A stretch of 49,458 bases of DNA, from contig JAQVYA010000005.1 in assembly GCA_028708865.1 (NCBI GenBank), positions 1 through 49,458 on the forward strand, given 5' to 3'. Origin of the DNA: Desulfovibrio sp. GTDB lineage: Bacteria > Desulfobacterota > Desulfovibrionia > Desulfovibrionales > Desulfovibrionaceae. The notes under the pieces were generated by a model. That model was not told the DNA's origin. It saw nothing but the letters and a program-made list of their open reading frames with translations, and searched no databases. Position 1 is the first letter of the stretch. Each line of letters opens with the position of its first letter. A program made the position numbers and the translations under genes. Shown piece after piece: positions 41,052-49,456 of the stretch.

Positions 41052-42104
41052 TTAGCGCCGCTCGTACACGCCCACGCGCCGCTCCACCCACTCAAAGGTC
41101 ACGGTGAACACCGTGGTGATGGCCAGGTAGATGAGCGCTGCGAAGAACAGCACGCTGACGTTGAAGTAGGCGTTGAACATCTGGTCCGCCGCGCGCATGA
41201 GCTCCACCATGGCAATGGTGGAAACCAGGGCCGTGTCCTTGATCAAGGCAATGAACTCGTTGGCAAAGGGCGGGATGATGCGCTTGTAGGTCTGGGGAAT
41301 GATGACCCGGCGCATGGTCTGGCGGTAGGTCATGCCCAGGGCCTTGGCCGCCTCGGTCTGACCGGCGTCGATGGATTCGATGCCTGCACGAATAATCTCG
41401 GCCAGATAGGCCGAATAGTTCAGGCACAGCCCCAGGAGCGCGGCTGTGAGCGGGTCCAGGGTAATACCCACGGCGGGCAGGCCGTAATAGATGAAGAAGA
41501 GTTGCAGCAGCAGAGGCGTACCGCGAAAAACCCAAATGACCAGCCAGCAGGCCGAGGAAAACACCTTGAATCGCGAGAGCCGCCCCAAGGCGATGAACAG
41601 CCCCCCCACAGGGGACACCAGCATAGTCACAAAAACCAGCAGCAAAGTCATGAGGGTGCCGTGCAGCAGGGACGGCATAAAGCGCTGCGCGTCCTGAAGC
41701 AGCTTTTTCCAGGCCGGGAGGCGGGCCTCTTCAATGGAGCGCAGCAGGGTCTTGGCTTCGATGTTGTCGGGGAAGATGACCAGCACGTCGCGAACGTAGC
41801 CTTCGGCCGCATCCAGGTTCTGATCGGCCCAGGCCATGCGCGCCAGCTGCATGCGGGCGTAGAGGTATGTGCCCCCCCGGGCGCCGTCCTCAGGCGCGGG
41901 CACGCTGGAAAAAAGCTCCCGCGCCGCATCCATGTCGCCCTGGTTGAGTGCCGTCTTGGCCTGCCCCACCAGCTGGGCGGGATTGGCCGGAGCCTTTGCC
42001 GTATTGGCTGCCAGGGGCAGCGCCCACCAGAGAAACACGATCAGGAGCGGAACCAAAACGGCTCCGCTCCGTTTCATCGCGTCGCGTTTCGCGCGCGTTT
42101 GCAT
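41052..42104 (-). CDS. Amino acid ABC permease with fused N-terminal periplasmic TPR-like domain
   Basis: The 350-residue protein is much longer than the usual 215-240-residue HisM/GlnP permease. Residues about 12-35 are a signal anchor (VLVPLLIVFLWWALPLAA). Residues 40-135 form a helical TPR-like domain (AKTALNQGDMDAARELF...YARMQLARMAWADQNLDAAEGYV), presumably periplasmic. Residues 145-350 are a standard permease with the EAA loop (EAAKALGMTYRQTMRRVIIPQ). The ATG at 42104 has AGGCGG upstream; an ATG at 42077 is possible. It starts 12 bp after the binding-protein stop. Confidence 0.9.
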   Translation of the reverse strand: MQTRAKRDAMKRSGAVLVPLLIVFLWWALPLAANTAKAPANPAQLVGQAKTALNQGDMDAARELFSSVPAPEDGARGGTYLYARMQLARMAWADQNLDAAEGYVRDVLVIFPDNIEAKTLLRSIEEARLPAWKKLLQDAQRFMPSLLHGTLMTLLLVFVTMLVSPVGGLFIALGRLSRFKVFSSACWLVIWVFRGTPLLLQLFFIYYGLPAVGITLDPLTAALLGLCLNYSAYLAEIIRAGIESIDAGQTEAAKALGMTYRQTMRRVIIPQTYKRIIPPFANEFIALIKDTALVSTIAMVELMRAADQMFNAYFNVSVLFFAALIYLAITTVFTVTFEWVERRVGVYERR

Positions 42105-42116
42105 CAAAACAGCCGC

Positions 42117-42905
42117 CTAAAAGGTCTCGGGGTTGGTGATGTCCTCGCCAAACCACTTGATGGAGATTTCTCCCATGGTTCCGTCGGCCACCATGGCATC
42201 GAGGGCTTCTTGCACCTTGTCGCGCAGGTTCACGTCCGCCTTGCGGAAGGCCACGCCAAACGGTTCCTTCGTGATGAAGCCGGGCAGGGACTTGTATTTA
42301 CCGGGCTGGGCCGCGGTGAAGTACAGGCCGGAGAGGTTGTCCACCACCACGGAGTCCAGACGACCGGATTCCAGGTCCAGGAAGGCCTTGGGGTTGTCGT
42401 CGTATTCGCGGATCTGGGCCGGAGCCATGGGCAGGGACTTGGCCGCTTCCAGAGCCGGGGAACCGGCCTGCACGCCCACGTTCTTGCCGCCCAGGTCCTC
42501 CAGGGCCTTGATGGCGCTCTCGTCCATGCGCACCACAGCGATCTGGCCGTCCATCATGTACGGCTGGGTGAAGAGCACCTGCGCGGCGCGCTCCTCGGTA
42601 ATGGTCATGCCGTTCCAGATGGCGTCGAACTTATTGCTGTTCAGGGAGTTGATCACGCCCTTCCAGGCCGTGGGCTGCCAGACGACCTTCACGCCCAGGC
42701 GGCGGCCCACCTCTTCGGCGGCGTCGATGTCAAACCCGACGAGCTTGCCGTCGTCGGTACGAAAGCCCATGGGCGGAAAGGCGTCGTCAAGGCCGATGAC
42801 CAGTTCGCCCTTGGCCTGGACCTTTTCCCAGGAATCATCGGCCTGGGCCGTCACGGCCGCACACAGGGCCGCCAGCACGATCAACAGGGTCAGGATACGT
42901 TTCAT
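42117..42905 (-). CDS. Amino acid ABC transporter periplasmic binding protein
   Basis: The 262-residue protein has a clear signal peptide (LTLLIVLAALCAAVTAQA) and a type II periplasmic binding fold of the PAAT type: GLDDAFPPMGFRTDDGKLVGFDIDAAEEVGRRLG, WKGVINSLNSNKFDAIWNGMTITEER, GVQAGSPALEA and the C-terminal EISIKWFGEDIT. It captures a polar amino acid for the downstream permease and ATPase. GGAGGGAGAGCT precedes the ATG. It is the first gene of the importer operon. Confidence 0.95.
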   Translation of the reverse strand: MKRILTLLIVLAALCAAVTAQADDSWEKVQAKGELVIGLDDAFPPMGFRTDDGKLVGFDIDAAEEVGRRLGVKVVWQPTAWKGVINSLNSNKFDAIWNGMTITEERAAQVLFTQPYMMDGQIAVVRMDESAIKALEDLGGKNVGVQAGSPALEAAKSLPMAPAQIREYDDNPKAFLDLESGRLDSVVVDNLSGLYFTAAQPGKYKSLPGFITKEPFGVAFRKADVNLRDKVQEALDAMVADGTMGEISIKWFGEDITNPETF

Positions 42906-43330
42906 AGCTCTCCCTCCGGTCTCCTACATATTGTGTTGTAACTGATACGCCCTAGCCCATGGCCCCGCAACATGCAAGGCCGCAGGCCTTGCGGACCGCG
43001 ACGTGCGCTCCGTTTCGTCCAGGGCCGGCAACTTTTCAAACCGCTGCAACCCACCGAAATTGCAGAGGCCATTTTTTCAAATTTCGCCACGGCAATCGCA
43101 AAATCCCCTTGACGAACGGCAAACCGTGCTTATTTCTTACTCAAGGGCAGAGGGAAACAACCACAACGGAGGGTAAGCCAAAATAAAAGCCGAGCAGAAC
43201 AGAATGGCGGATGGAGCCGCCCCAGAACACAAGTAGAGCGCAGCATCAAGTCCCCAAGGCATCAGCCGGGGAACCGCCGGATAGCCCGGCAAGCTGCGCA
43301 ACTCTTTTTTGTACCGCCTTTTCCCGCCCG
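42906..43330. other. Non-coding gap between importer operon and CheY-like gene
   Basis: No gene is supported. A GCAAGGCC-GCA-GGCCTTGC hairpin (42974-42992) lies in the probable leader of the binding-protein mRNA, about 70 bp before its start. TTGACG near 43109 on the plus strand has no good -10 partner. The importer promoter could not be identified. Confidence 0.45.
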
Positions 43331-43708
43331 CTACCGCAGCACCTGCAAAATTTTGCGCCCCAGGGCGTCCGCTTTGAACGGCTTGACGATATAGCCGCTG
43401 ACGCCTTTTTGCACCGCCTCCACCACGGCCTCCTTCTGGGCCTCGGCCGTGACCATGATGAACGGCGTAGCGCGGTATTTCTCGCTGGCCCGTACTTTTT
43501 CCAGCAATTCCATTCCCGACATTCTCGGCATCTTGTAGTCGCTGAGGATCAGTTGTACACTCTCCCCCTGCAACACTTCCCAAGCCAGTTTGCCGTCCGC
43601 CGCCTCAACCACGTTCCGAAATCCAATCTGGCGCAAGGCCCCGGTCACGATCCGCCGGATGGCGCTGGAGTCGTCCACCACCAGGATGCGGATTTTTTTG
43701 TCCACCAT
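43331..43708 (-). CDS. CheY-like stand-alone receiver protein
   Basis: The 125-residue protein is a single receiver domain with all active-site residues: acidic pair VVDDSS, phospho-Asp in LILSDYKMPRMSG, the Thr in MVTAEA and the Lys in IVKPFKADALG. It resembles CheY and could serve chemotaxis or one of the orphan kinases in the window; no che genes are adjacent. AGGAG precedes the ATG. It is divergent from the exported protein at 43729, with 20 bp between starts. Confidence 0.93.
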   Translation of the reverse strand: MVDKKIRILVVDDSSAIRRIVTGALRQIGFRNVVEAADGKLAWEVLQGESVQLILSDYKMPRMSGMELLEKVRASEKYRATPFIMVTAEAQKEAVVEAVQKGVSGYIVKPFKADALGRKILQVLR

Positions 43709-43728
43709 TATGCAGGCTCCTGATCTCC

Positions 43729-44919
43729 ATGAAGAACAGACGTATTTCTCAAAGGAATGTTTCCCCTCTACTGCATCCGTACGTTCTTCGCAATCGTCTT
43801 TGGAGGCTTGGAGCGGTTCGCCGGCCAGGCCTGGGCCGATTGCTGGCCTGTTTGGCCCTGATGGCGTTGCTCCTGCTGGCGGCCACTTCGGGCCGGGCCG
43901 CCCACGCCGCCCCGCCGGAAACCTACCCGGAATTGGTCCGCCGGGCCGAACGGCGCGCTGCCGCGCTTGCTGCCGAGGAGTTTACCCGGGCCCTGGACGC
44001 GGTGACCGCCATGTACGGTCCCCAGGACCTGCGCTCCTTCACTGCAAAAGAGGCAGCCCAGCGACTCGTGGACAACGGATTCACCGATCCGTATTTGCCG
44101 TTTTCGTTTGACTCGGCCCCGCTGGACCTGGACGGGCGGCAACGCTTCCGACCCGCAGCCAATTCCGCGCTCATGCCCGAAGATGTCCCCACCGTGCCCC
44201 TGCCCCGCCAACTCTGGGAAAAAGCTCTGGCCGACCCGCGCTACCCTGTGCGCTGGTACGCGCTGCAATGCTTGGCCCGATTCCCCGGCCAGGGAGAGCA
44301 CGCCCGGCCCGCCCTGCTGGCCCTGGCCCGCGAGCCACTGCCCGCCCTGGTCCGGGCCTATGCCCGAGCCCTGTGCGCCGTACCGGTGCAAGCTCCCCTG
44401 GCGGAGATAAACGACTTTCCCGGGCGGAATGCGCTGGTGGACCGGCTCTGGGTCTCCCCCGGCCTGGAAGAACGCTGCCTGGCCCTGCTCCTGGCCTCCA
44501 CCTTGCCGCCATCCCGGGCCGGGTTCGCTGCCGCGACCCAACAGGGCCTTCGGGATGCAGGGCTTTGCGCGGATTTGCTCCTGGCCCAACTGGACCGGAC
44601 CTACCCGGTGCAGACCGTGGAACAGGAGGTGCGCGCCCTGGGGCCGGAGGTGCTGGACCGGCTGGCCCACGGGCTGCGCCACGCCTGGGCCGCTCCCCAG
44701 GACCGGCTGGCCGCGCTGTTGGCCCGGTTCCCGGATCATGGCCCGGCTCTGGAAGCCCTGGCCCACGCTCTGCTGAACCGCAACCACGCCGACTACGAGC
44801 CGTCGCACCGCGCCCTGATACAAATCTGGGAGCAGCTCACAGGTATTGCTTTTCAGGGAACAGCCGAGCCCTTTCTCCAATGGTACCATGCGCACAAGCC
44901 CATGCCCGCGCAGCCCTGA
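43729..44919 (+). CDS. Hypothetical exported helical-repeat protein
   Basis: The 396-residue product starts with a long basic N-terminus and a hydrophobic segment (about 38-58, LLACLALMALLLLAATSG) consistent with a signal sequence. The rest is alanine/leucine/arginine-rich helical sequence with HEAT-like spacing (YPVRWYALQCLARFPGQGEHARPALLALAREPLPALVRAYARALCAVP). The family is not recognised. The ATG at 43729 lacks a ribosome binding site and is only 20 bp from the divergent CheY-like start, so the true start may lie further in. Confidence 0.65.
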   Translation: MKNRRISQRNVSPLLHPYVLRNRLWRLGAVRRPGLGRLLACLALMALLLLAATSGRAAHAAPPETYPELVRRAERRAAALAAEEFTRALDAVTAMYGPQDLRSFTAKEAAQRLVDNGFTDPYLPFSFDSAPLDLDGRQRFRPAANSALMPEDVPTVPLPRQLWEKALADPRYPVRWYALQCLARFPGQGEHARPALLALAREPLPALVRAYARALCAVPVQAPLAEINDFPGRNALVDRLWVSPGLEERCLALLLASTLPPSRAGFAAATQQGLRDAGLCADLLLAQLDRTYPVQTVEQEVRALGPEVLDRLAHGLRHAWAAPQDRLAALLARFPDHGPALEALAHALLNRNHADYEPSHRALIQIWEQLTGIAFQGTAEPFLQWYHAHKPMPAQP

Positions 44920-45133
44920 CCACGTGAAGCGCCTTGAAGCGTCCTGAAGCGCCGACTTTCTCAGCGCCCGCTTTGCGGCGCCATTGCAGGAAAGGCTCAA
45001 CCGGACGCTACTCCGGCCCTTCTCCCGCAATGCCCGGACTCCCTGCACAGTGCCATCTTGACAGCTCACATAGCACGGTCTATTCTACTTCACACTTGGA
45101 ATGATGTAATTACGACAGGATAGGTGGTGCAAA

Positions 45134-46213
45134 ATGGATCGCGAAAAAAAATTCTCCACACATTTCGACCCTGTGGAGGTCCTGCCCCTGGCAGGACAGG
45201 TGCGCGGCCTGTGCAAAGCCCTGAACGCGCTTCCTGTGCAGCCCTCCCTGGTTCGTGGTCTGGAACAGGAGCTGGTGGAGCAGTCCATCCACGCCAGCGC
45301 GGCCATGGCCGGCAACCCCATGCGGCTGGATGAAGTGCGGGAGTGCCTCTCTGAACAGGGAGCCCAGCCCGAAGACCCGGCAGGCCCCACCGTGGCCCGC
45401 GCCCGGCGCGAAATCGCCAACCTGGGGCTCGCCTACGCCCCCCTGCCCAAAGAACGCACCAAAACCGGAGTGTTCGGCGTTTCCGACGGTTTTTTGCGCA
45501 AGGTGCACGCGGTCATGGTCCAGGGCACGGTCCCGGGCGGCATGGGGGAATTCGTGCCGGACGCGGAAAACCCGGTCCTGGCCCTGGTCACGCGCATCAA
45601 TGGCCAGGACATGTCCGGACTGGAACAGGCCGTACGGGCCGGAATTTTCCACTTCCATCTCTATCGGTTGCAACCCTTTGCCACGGGCACGGGCCGCGTG
45701 GCCCGGTTTTTTGAAAGCTCCATCCTTGCCGTAGGAGGCTACCGTTTCGCCTGCCTGATGCAGCCCCTGTACTATCGGCGGCATATGGACGAATATCTCC
45801 GCTATTTCCCGTCTCCGGACCAGCAGCCCCCTCTCAAGGACTCGCTCACGGAATTTCTCGTCTTCATGCTTCAGGGCCTGCGGGAAAATCTGGAACAAAT
45901 TCGGGAGCAGCTCCATTCCCCCCTGCGGCGCCTGGCCCTGGCCGACCGGTTCCGGGTCCTGGCCGAGGACCGGCGCATCAACCGGCGCACACACGACCTG
46001 CTCCTGCTCCTGCTGGACCGGGAGACCGACCCGGAAACAGGCGCGCCCCTACCCTTCCTGCTCAAGGACCTCTTCCTCAAGCAGCCTTACAAGCTGCTCT
46101 ACAACGATGTCAGCGAGCACACGGCCCGGCGCGACCTGAACCGCCTCCTGGAACTGGGTTTGCTCACCAAGGACGGCACCAGCTACTTTTTCCAGCACCG
46201 CTGCCTGGGGTAA
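45134..46213 (+). CDS. Fic-fold protein with degenerate active site and C-terminal winged helix
   Basis: The 359-residue protein has the Fic layout: an N-terminal helix with HASAAMAGNPMRLDEVRE (aligned to the inhibitory SxxxEGN motif), then IRxLH-like FLRKVHAVMVQGTVPGGMGEF. The core is FHLYRLQPFATGTGRVARFFE, followed by PLYYRRHMDEYLRYF. The catalytic HPFxxGNGR is QPFATGTGR: catalytic His is Gln, the metal-binding acid is Thr and Asn is Thr. The inhibitory Glu is Ala. AMP transfer is therefore unlikely. The C-terminus is a winged helix (SEHTARRDLNRLLELGLL), so it may be a DNA-binding regulator. AGGTGG precedes the ATG. Confidence 0.82.
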   Translation: MDREKKFSTHFDPVEVLPLAGQVRGLCKALNALPVQPSLVRGLEQELVEQSIHASAAMAGNPMRLDEVRECLSEQGAQPEDPAGPTVARARREIANLGLAYAPLPKERTKTGVFGVSDGFLRKVHAVMVQGTVPGGMGEFVPDAENPVLALVTRINGQDMSGLEQAVRAGIFHFHLYRLQPFATGTGRVARFFESSILAVGGYRFACLMQPLYYRRHMDEYLRYFPSPDQQPPLKDSLTEFLVFMLQGLRENLEQIREQLHSPLRRLALADRFRVLAEDRRINRRTHDLLLLLLDRETDPETGAPLPFLLKDLFLKQPYKLLYNDVSEHTARRDLNRLLELGLLTKDGTSYFFQHRCLG

Positions 46214-46382
46214 AGCGGCCCTCCAGCAATGCAGCCCGGCCTTCAGACTGCGGCCCCATACAATGCCCAATGCGCTTCAGCATATTGGGATCCGTGGCAT
46301 TCCGCCCCTCCAGCCCCTCGTCACCGAGGCTTCGGACCAGGAATGTTGGTCCCTACGGCAAGGGCCGACGTGGCCCGCGTTG

Positions 46383-47039
46383 TCAGCGGTCTTCTTCGGT
46401 ACGCAGGGCGCGCACCCGGGGGCCGTGCTCATCGTCGGGAATCAATTCCAAAATCCGGTCCGCGGCTGTGGAAAATTTGTCCACCGGGTGATGCGAAATG
46501 ACCAGCAATTGCAACCCAAGCCGCTCCGCGATCTGGGCGATGAGCTTCATGAACCGGGGCACCAGCTCGGGCTTGAGCCAGCAGTCCTGTTCGTCCAGGA
46601 CAAGAAAGGGCCGGTGCCGGAACGGGTCCAGCTGGGACAGGGCAATGAGCCGCAGGCCCACGGAAAGGATATTGGCCACGGAACCGCCCTGGCCGGAGAG
46701 GATGTCTTCGCGCTGTTCCGGGTCCGGTCCGCTGTGGATGGAAAAATGCACCTGTAGCTTGTTGCTTTTGGTGCTCCGTTCGCTGATCACGGTACGATCC
46801 TGGCCCAGGACTTCGCGCACCGCGTGGGTCAGGTTGGTTTCTATCTCGTCCAGCAGCTCGCCGAACAGCGTGGACGAAAGCTGATCCAGCGTTTGGGAGG
46901 CTTTGGGGGCCAGTTCCAAAAAACGCCCGATCTCGTCATGTTCCCGACGGGAGCTCAAATACTGTTCATGGCGGCTGCGCGCCAGGCCCCCCAGCTGGGC
47001 CACCCGTTCCGAAAGTTCGTCCAGCGCGCTGAAGTCCAT
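46383..47039 (-). CDS. C-terminal ATPase half of a split Rad50/SbcC-like protein
   Basis: The 218-residue protein corresponds to the C-terminal lobe of an SMC/Rad50-type ATPase. A coiled-coil stump (1-60) is followed by an ABC signature motif (DILSGQGGSVANILSVGLRL), Walker B with catalytic Glu (FLVLDEQDCWL), a D-loop region and the H-loop (LLVISHHPVDKF). Walker A is absent, so it must pair with another chain. The natural partner is the gene at 48392, whose N-terminal part is cut by the window end. It begins 3 bp after the small coiled-coil gene and is the last of a four-gene coupled operon. Confidence 0.85.
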   Translation of the reverse strand: MDFSALDELSERVAQLGGLARSRHEQYLSSRREHDEIGRFLELAPKASQTLDQLSSTLFGELLDEIETNLTHAVREVLGQDRTVISERSTKSNKLQVHFSIHSGPDPEQREDILSGQGGSVANILSVGLRLIALSQLDPFRHRPFLVLDEQDCWLKPELVPRFMKLIAQIAERLGLQLLVISHHPVDKFSTAADRILELIPDDEHGPRVRALRTEEDR

Positions 47040-47042
47040 CGC

Positions 47043-47390
47043 CTACAACGCCCCCTGGCGGCCCTGGTCAGGTTCTCCGGCGCGGGCCTCGGCCTGTTCC
47101 ACGGCCTCCAGGCCGCTGCGCACCGCCTCCAAATGCCGACGGTATTCGGCCACGAGACGCTCGTTTTCCTTGCGCCGCTGCTCCAACAAAGCCCGAAGCT
47201 CCTGCGGATCGGAGCTGCCGTACTCCTGCTCGGCCTGGGCCCGGCAATCCTCCAACTGGCGGTTTAGGGTTTCCACGTCCCGGTCCGCCCGGACCTTCTC
47301 ATCGCGCAGCCGTTCATATTCGCGCTTCAACTCGTTCAGTTCAAGCTGCAATACCTGATCCGCGTCCTGCCTTCCGTTATTGATCGCCAT
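47043..47390 (-). CDS. Stand-alone coiled-coil subunit of the split Rad50-like operon
   Basis: The 115-residue protein is nearly all heptad-type coiled coil (LELNELKREYERLRDEKVRADRD to VRSGLEAVEQAEARAG). It has one break around YGSSDPQELRALL and no other domain. Its start overlaps the end of the nuclease gene by 14 bp and it sits immediately before the C-terminal ATPase half. It may therefore supply the returning strand of the Rad50-like arm or act as a clamp between subunits. No named family is recognised. Confidence 0.75.
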   Translation of the reverse strand: MAINNGRQDADQVLQLELNELKREYERLRDEKVRADRDVETLNRQLEDCRAQAEQEYGSSDPQELRALLEQRRKENERLVAEYRRHLEAVRSGLEAVEQAEARAGEPDQGRQGAL

Positions 47391-48402
47391 CCACCACCTC
47401 CTGGTACAAGTCCCAAATCAATCCGCTCTCAGGCGCATCGCCGCACAGATTGGCGGACAAAAAATCCTTTAGCCCGGTACCCTCCCGGCTGCGCCGCATG
47501 GCCAGGCGCTCCAGCCCCTCCAAAAAGCGGGACTCCCCCTGCTGCTCCTGCTCTTCGGGAGGGAATTCCTGGCGGGGAAACACCGTATAAAAATCCTGAT
47601 GCGGCACAGGCCAACGCTCCAGTTCCTCACAACCCGGAGTCCACACCGCTGCCGCGGGCACACGCTCGCGGGACAGGCGCGTAAAGGTCAGCCGGGTGAT
47701 GTTGCCGGGGTTGGCCCACAGGGTGTTCCCGGCCCGCACTTGGGGCTGGACCCGGTGGATGTGCCCGTTCACGAGCCAGTCAATGCCGGGCAGTTCCCGA
47801 ATGCGTCCGGCCCGGTCCAGAAAGTCCGGGAAGCTGATGTTGTGGTGCGTACACCAGACCACGGTGTCCACCTGGGAGCGATCCGGGCCCTGGTCCTTGC
47901 CGGGACCGGGGTAGCCGCGGGGCAGGCGGAACCCGTCCGGCGTGGCCCCCACCAGGACCCGGCCTTGGGGCGATTCAAGCACAAATTGCGGCCCAGGCTC
48001 GTGCATGAGCCGCACCACTCCGGCCTCGCGCAGCACAGCCAGAGAAACATCCCGGGTCCAGCGGGCCTGATATTTGTCGTGATTGCCCACAAGCACAAAA
48101 GGCTGGTGCGGACGGAACAATTCCATGAGTGAAACCAGCAGAGTATTGGAATTATCGCGTGGCCAGTGGAATAGATCGCCCAGGAGCACCAGAGGCATTT
48201 CCCGGCGGCTGGCCTCCTCCAGGCAGGCGGCCAGCTTGTCCAGAACCTGCTCCCGATAGCCGGGCAGCCGCTGACCGGGGGGCACGTCCGCCACGTGCGG
48301 ATCAGCCACGAAAAACAGCCCCTGCCCGGTCACGCAGGGCAGGTCCACTTCGGGCCGGGGCCCCACGGAGAGCGTTTGTGTGACGCTGGATTCATCGGTC
48401 AT
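47377..48402 (-). CDS. Mre11/SbcD-like metallophosphoesterase
   Basis: The 341-residue protein has the calcineurin-type motifs of DNA-repair nucleases in order: FVADPHVAD (DxH), LLGDLFHW (GD motif, with His in place of the usual second Asp), LVGNHDKY (GNHD), CTHHN and NGHIHR (GHxH). A C-terminal extension includes an acidic EFPPEEQEQQGE linker and a helical tail, as in the Rad50-binding part of Mre11. It should be a metal-dependent DNA nuclease. AAGGAGGGCGGCC fixes the ATG at 48402, inside the last codons of the upstream Rad50-N gene. Confidence 0.87.
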   Translation of the reverse strand: MTDESSVTQTLSVGPRPEVDLPCVTGQGLFFVADPHVADVPPGQRLPGYREQVLDKLAACLEEASRREMPLVLLGDLFHWPRDNSNTLLVSLMELFRPHQPFVLVGNHDKYQARWTRDVSLAVLREAGVVRLMHEPGPQFVLESPQGRVLVGATPDGFRLPRGYPGPGKDQGPDRSQVDTVVWCTHHNISFPDFLDRAGRIRELPGIDWLVNGHIHRVQPQVRAGNTLWANPGNITRLTFTRLSRERVPAAAVWTPGCEELERWPVPHQDFYTVFPRQEFPPEEQEQQGESRFLEGLERLAMRRSREGTGLKDFLSANLCGDAPESGLIWDLYQEVVDGDQ

Positions 48403-49456
48403 GGCCGCCCTCCTTGGGAGCCGCTGGTCCGCGCTCCGTTGAGCCCTCGCAGACATGCCCCGCCACTTCCCCGCCGCCGGTAAAGGTATCGGCCTGGAGC
48501 CTTCCACCGCACAGGGGGCAGGTGCCCACAGCTTCCAGGCGGTCTTGAATCTGCCGGCGCAGGTCCTCCAATTGCCGGGCGCGGCCTTTGGCCGCCTCGC
48601 GAGCCGCAGCCAACCGGCTGTCCAGACTGGTCAGTTCCTGAAGTAGTCCGCCCAATGGCTGGACATTGTAGACTTCGGGCACGTATTGCATATTTTGCAG
48701 TGCTTCGGCCTTGGAACGTATAAATTTTGTCTTCTGTTTCAGATGGTTCAATTCAAGAATACAGGTGTTGAGGTCGGTTGTGGTCTGGAGCTGTGGCACA
48801 GGCTGCAACGGTTCCAGCGCCCTGGAGACGCCCATGGCCCGGGCACGGCAACGGGACGTTTCAGCCAGTCGGGCCAAAGCGTTGCGCAGCCGGTCCGTTT
48901 CACGCAGTTCCGGCAGGGCGGCCAGGGAACGCAGAGCGCGGGAACGCTTTTGCGCATGGCCTGCCTGTTGTTCCAGCTCTTGACGCCGGGCCAGGGCCTG
49001 TTCCAGGCCAGGCAGGGATTGCTCCACGGACTGGGCCGCGTTTCCAGCCTCCCGGGCCAGTCTCCCGCGGTGGGTGATCTCCGGCAGGGCGGCCAGCCGG
49101 TCCAGACCGCACTGCAATTCCTCCATGCGCCGGGCCACGCTGCGCTCCCGGATGCGCGCCTCTCGCACCCGGGCATGCAGGGCCTTCTGCATGGCCAACA
49201 GGTGCGCCCCTTCGCTCGATGCAGCAAAAAATTCGGCCAGCCGCGCATCCGCTCCATCCACGTCCAACAAAAAAATAGGTTTTTTCTGGTCCCCAATGTG
49301 CACATCCACCTGGGAACCGTTTTCCAGCAGCACTTCGTCCAGACGCAGGGCATCGCGCACTTCGTCCGGCACCATGCCCCGCCCCAGCTTGCGGAAGTAT
49401 TCCGGTTCATCCTGGCCAGGAAGCCACAGCTCGTACCACGCCGTGTTTTTCTTACG
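48392..49456 (-). CDS. N-terminal half of a split Rad50/SbcC-like ATPase (gene runs off the window)
   Basis: At least 354 residues are visible; the 5' end, where Walker A should be, lies outside the window. The visible start (AWYELWLPGQDEPEYFRKL, then LLENGSQVDVHIGDQKKPIFLLD) looks like the part of a RecF/Rad50-type ATPase head following Walker A. About 250 residues of coiled coil follow. The protein ends just after a zinc-hook-like CPLCGG motif, with a short Gly-rich tail. Rad50 normally continues through a second coil to a C-terminal ATPase lobe; here that lobe is a separate gene at 46383. The stop overlaps the nuclease start by 11 bp. Confidence 0.8.
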   Translation of the reverse strand, partial: RKKNTAWYELWLPGQDEPEYFRKLGRGMVPDEVRDALRLDEVLLENGSQVDVHIGDQKKPIFLLDVDGADARLAEFFAASSEGAHLLAMQKALHARVREARIRERSVARRMEELQCGLDRLAALPEITHRGRLAREAGNAAQSVEQSLPGLEQALARRQELEQQAGHAQKRSRALRSLAALPELRETDRLRNALARLAETSRCRARAMGVSRALEPLQPVPQLQTTTDLNTCILELNHLKQKTKFIRSKAEALQNMQYVPEVYNVQPLGGLLQELTSLDSRLAAAREAAKGRARQLEDLRRQIQDRLEAVGTCPLCGGRLQADTFTGGGEVAGHVCEGSTERGPAAPKEGGHDR

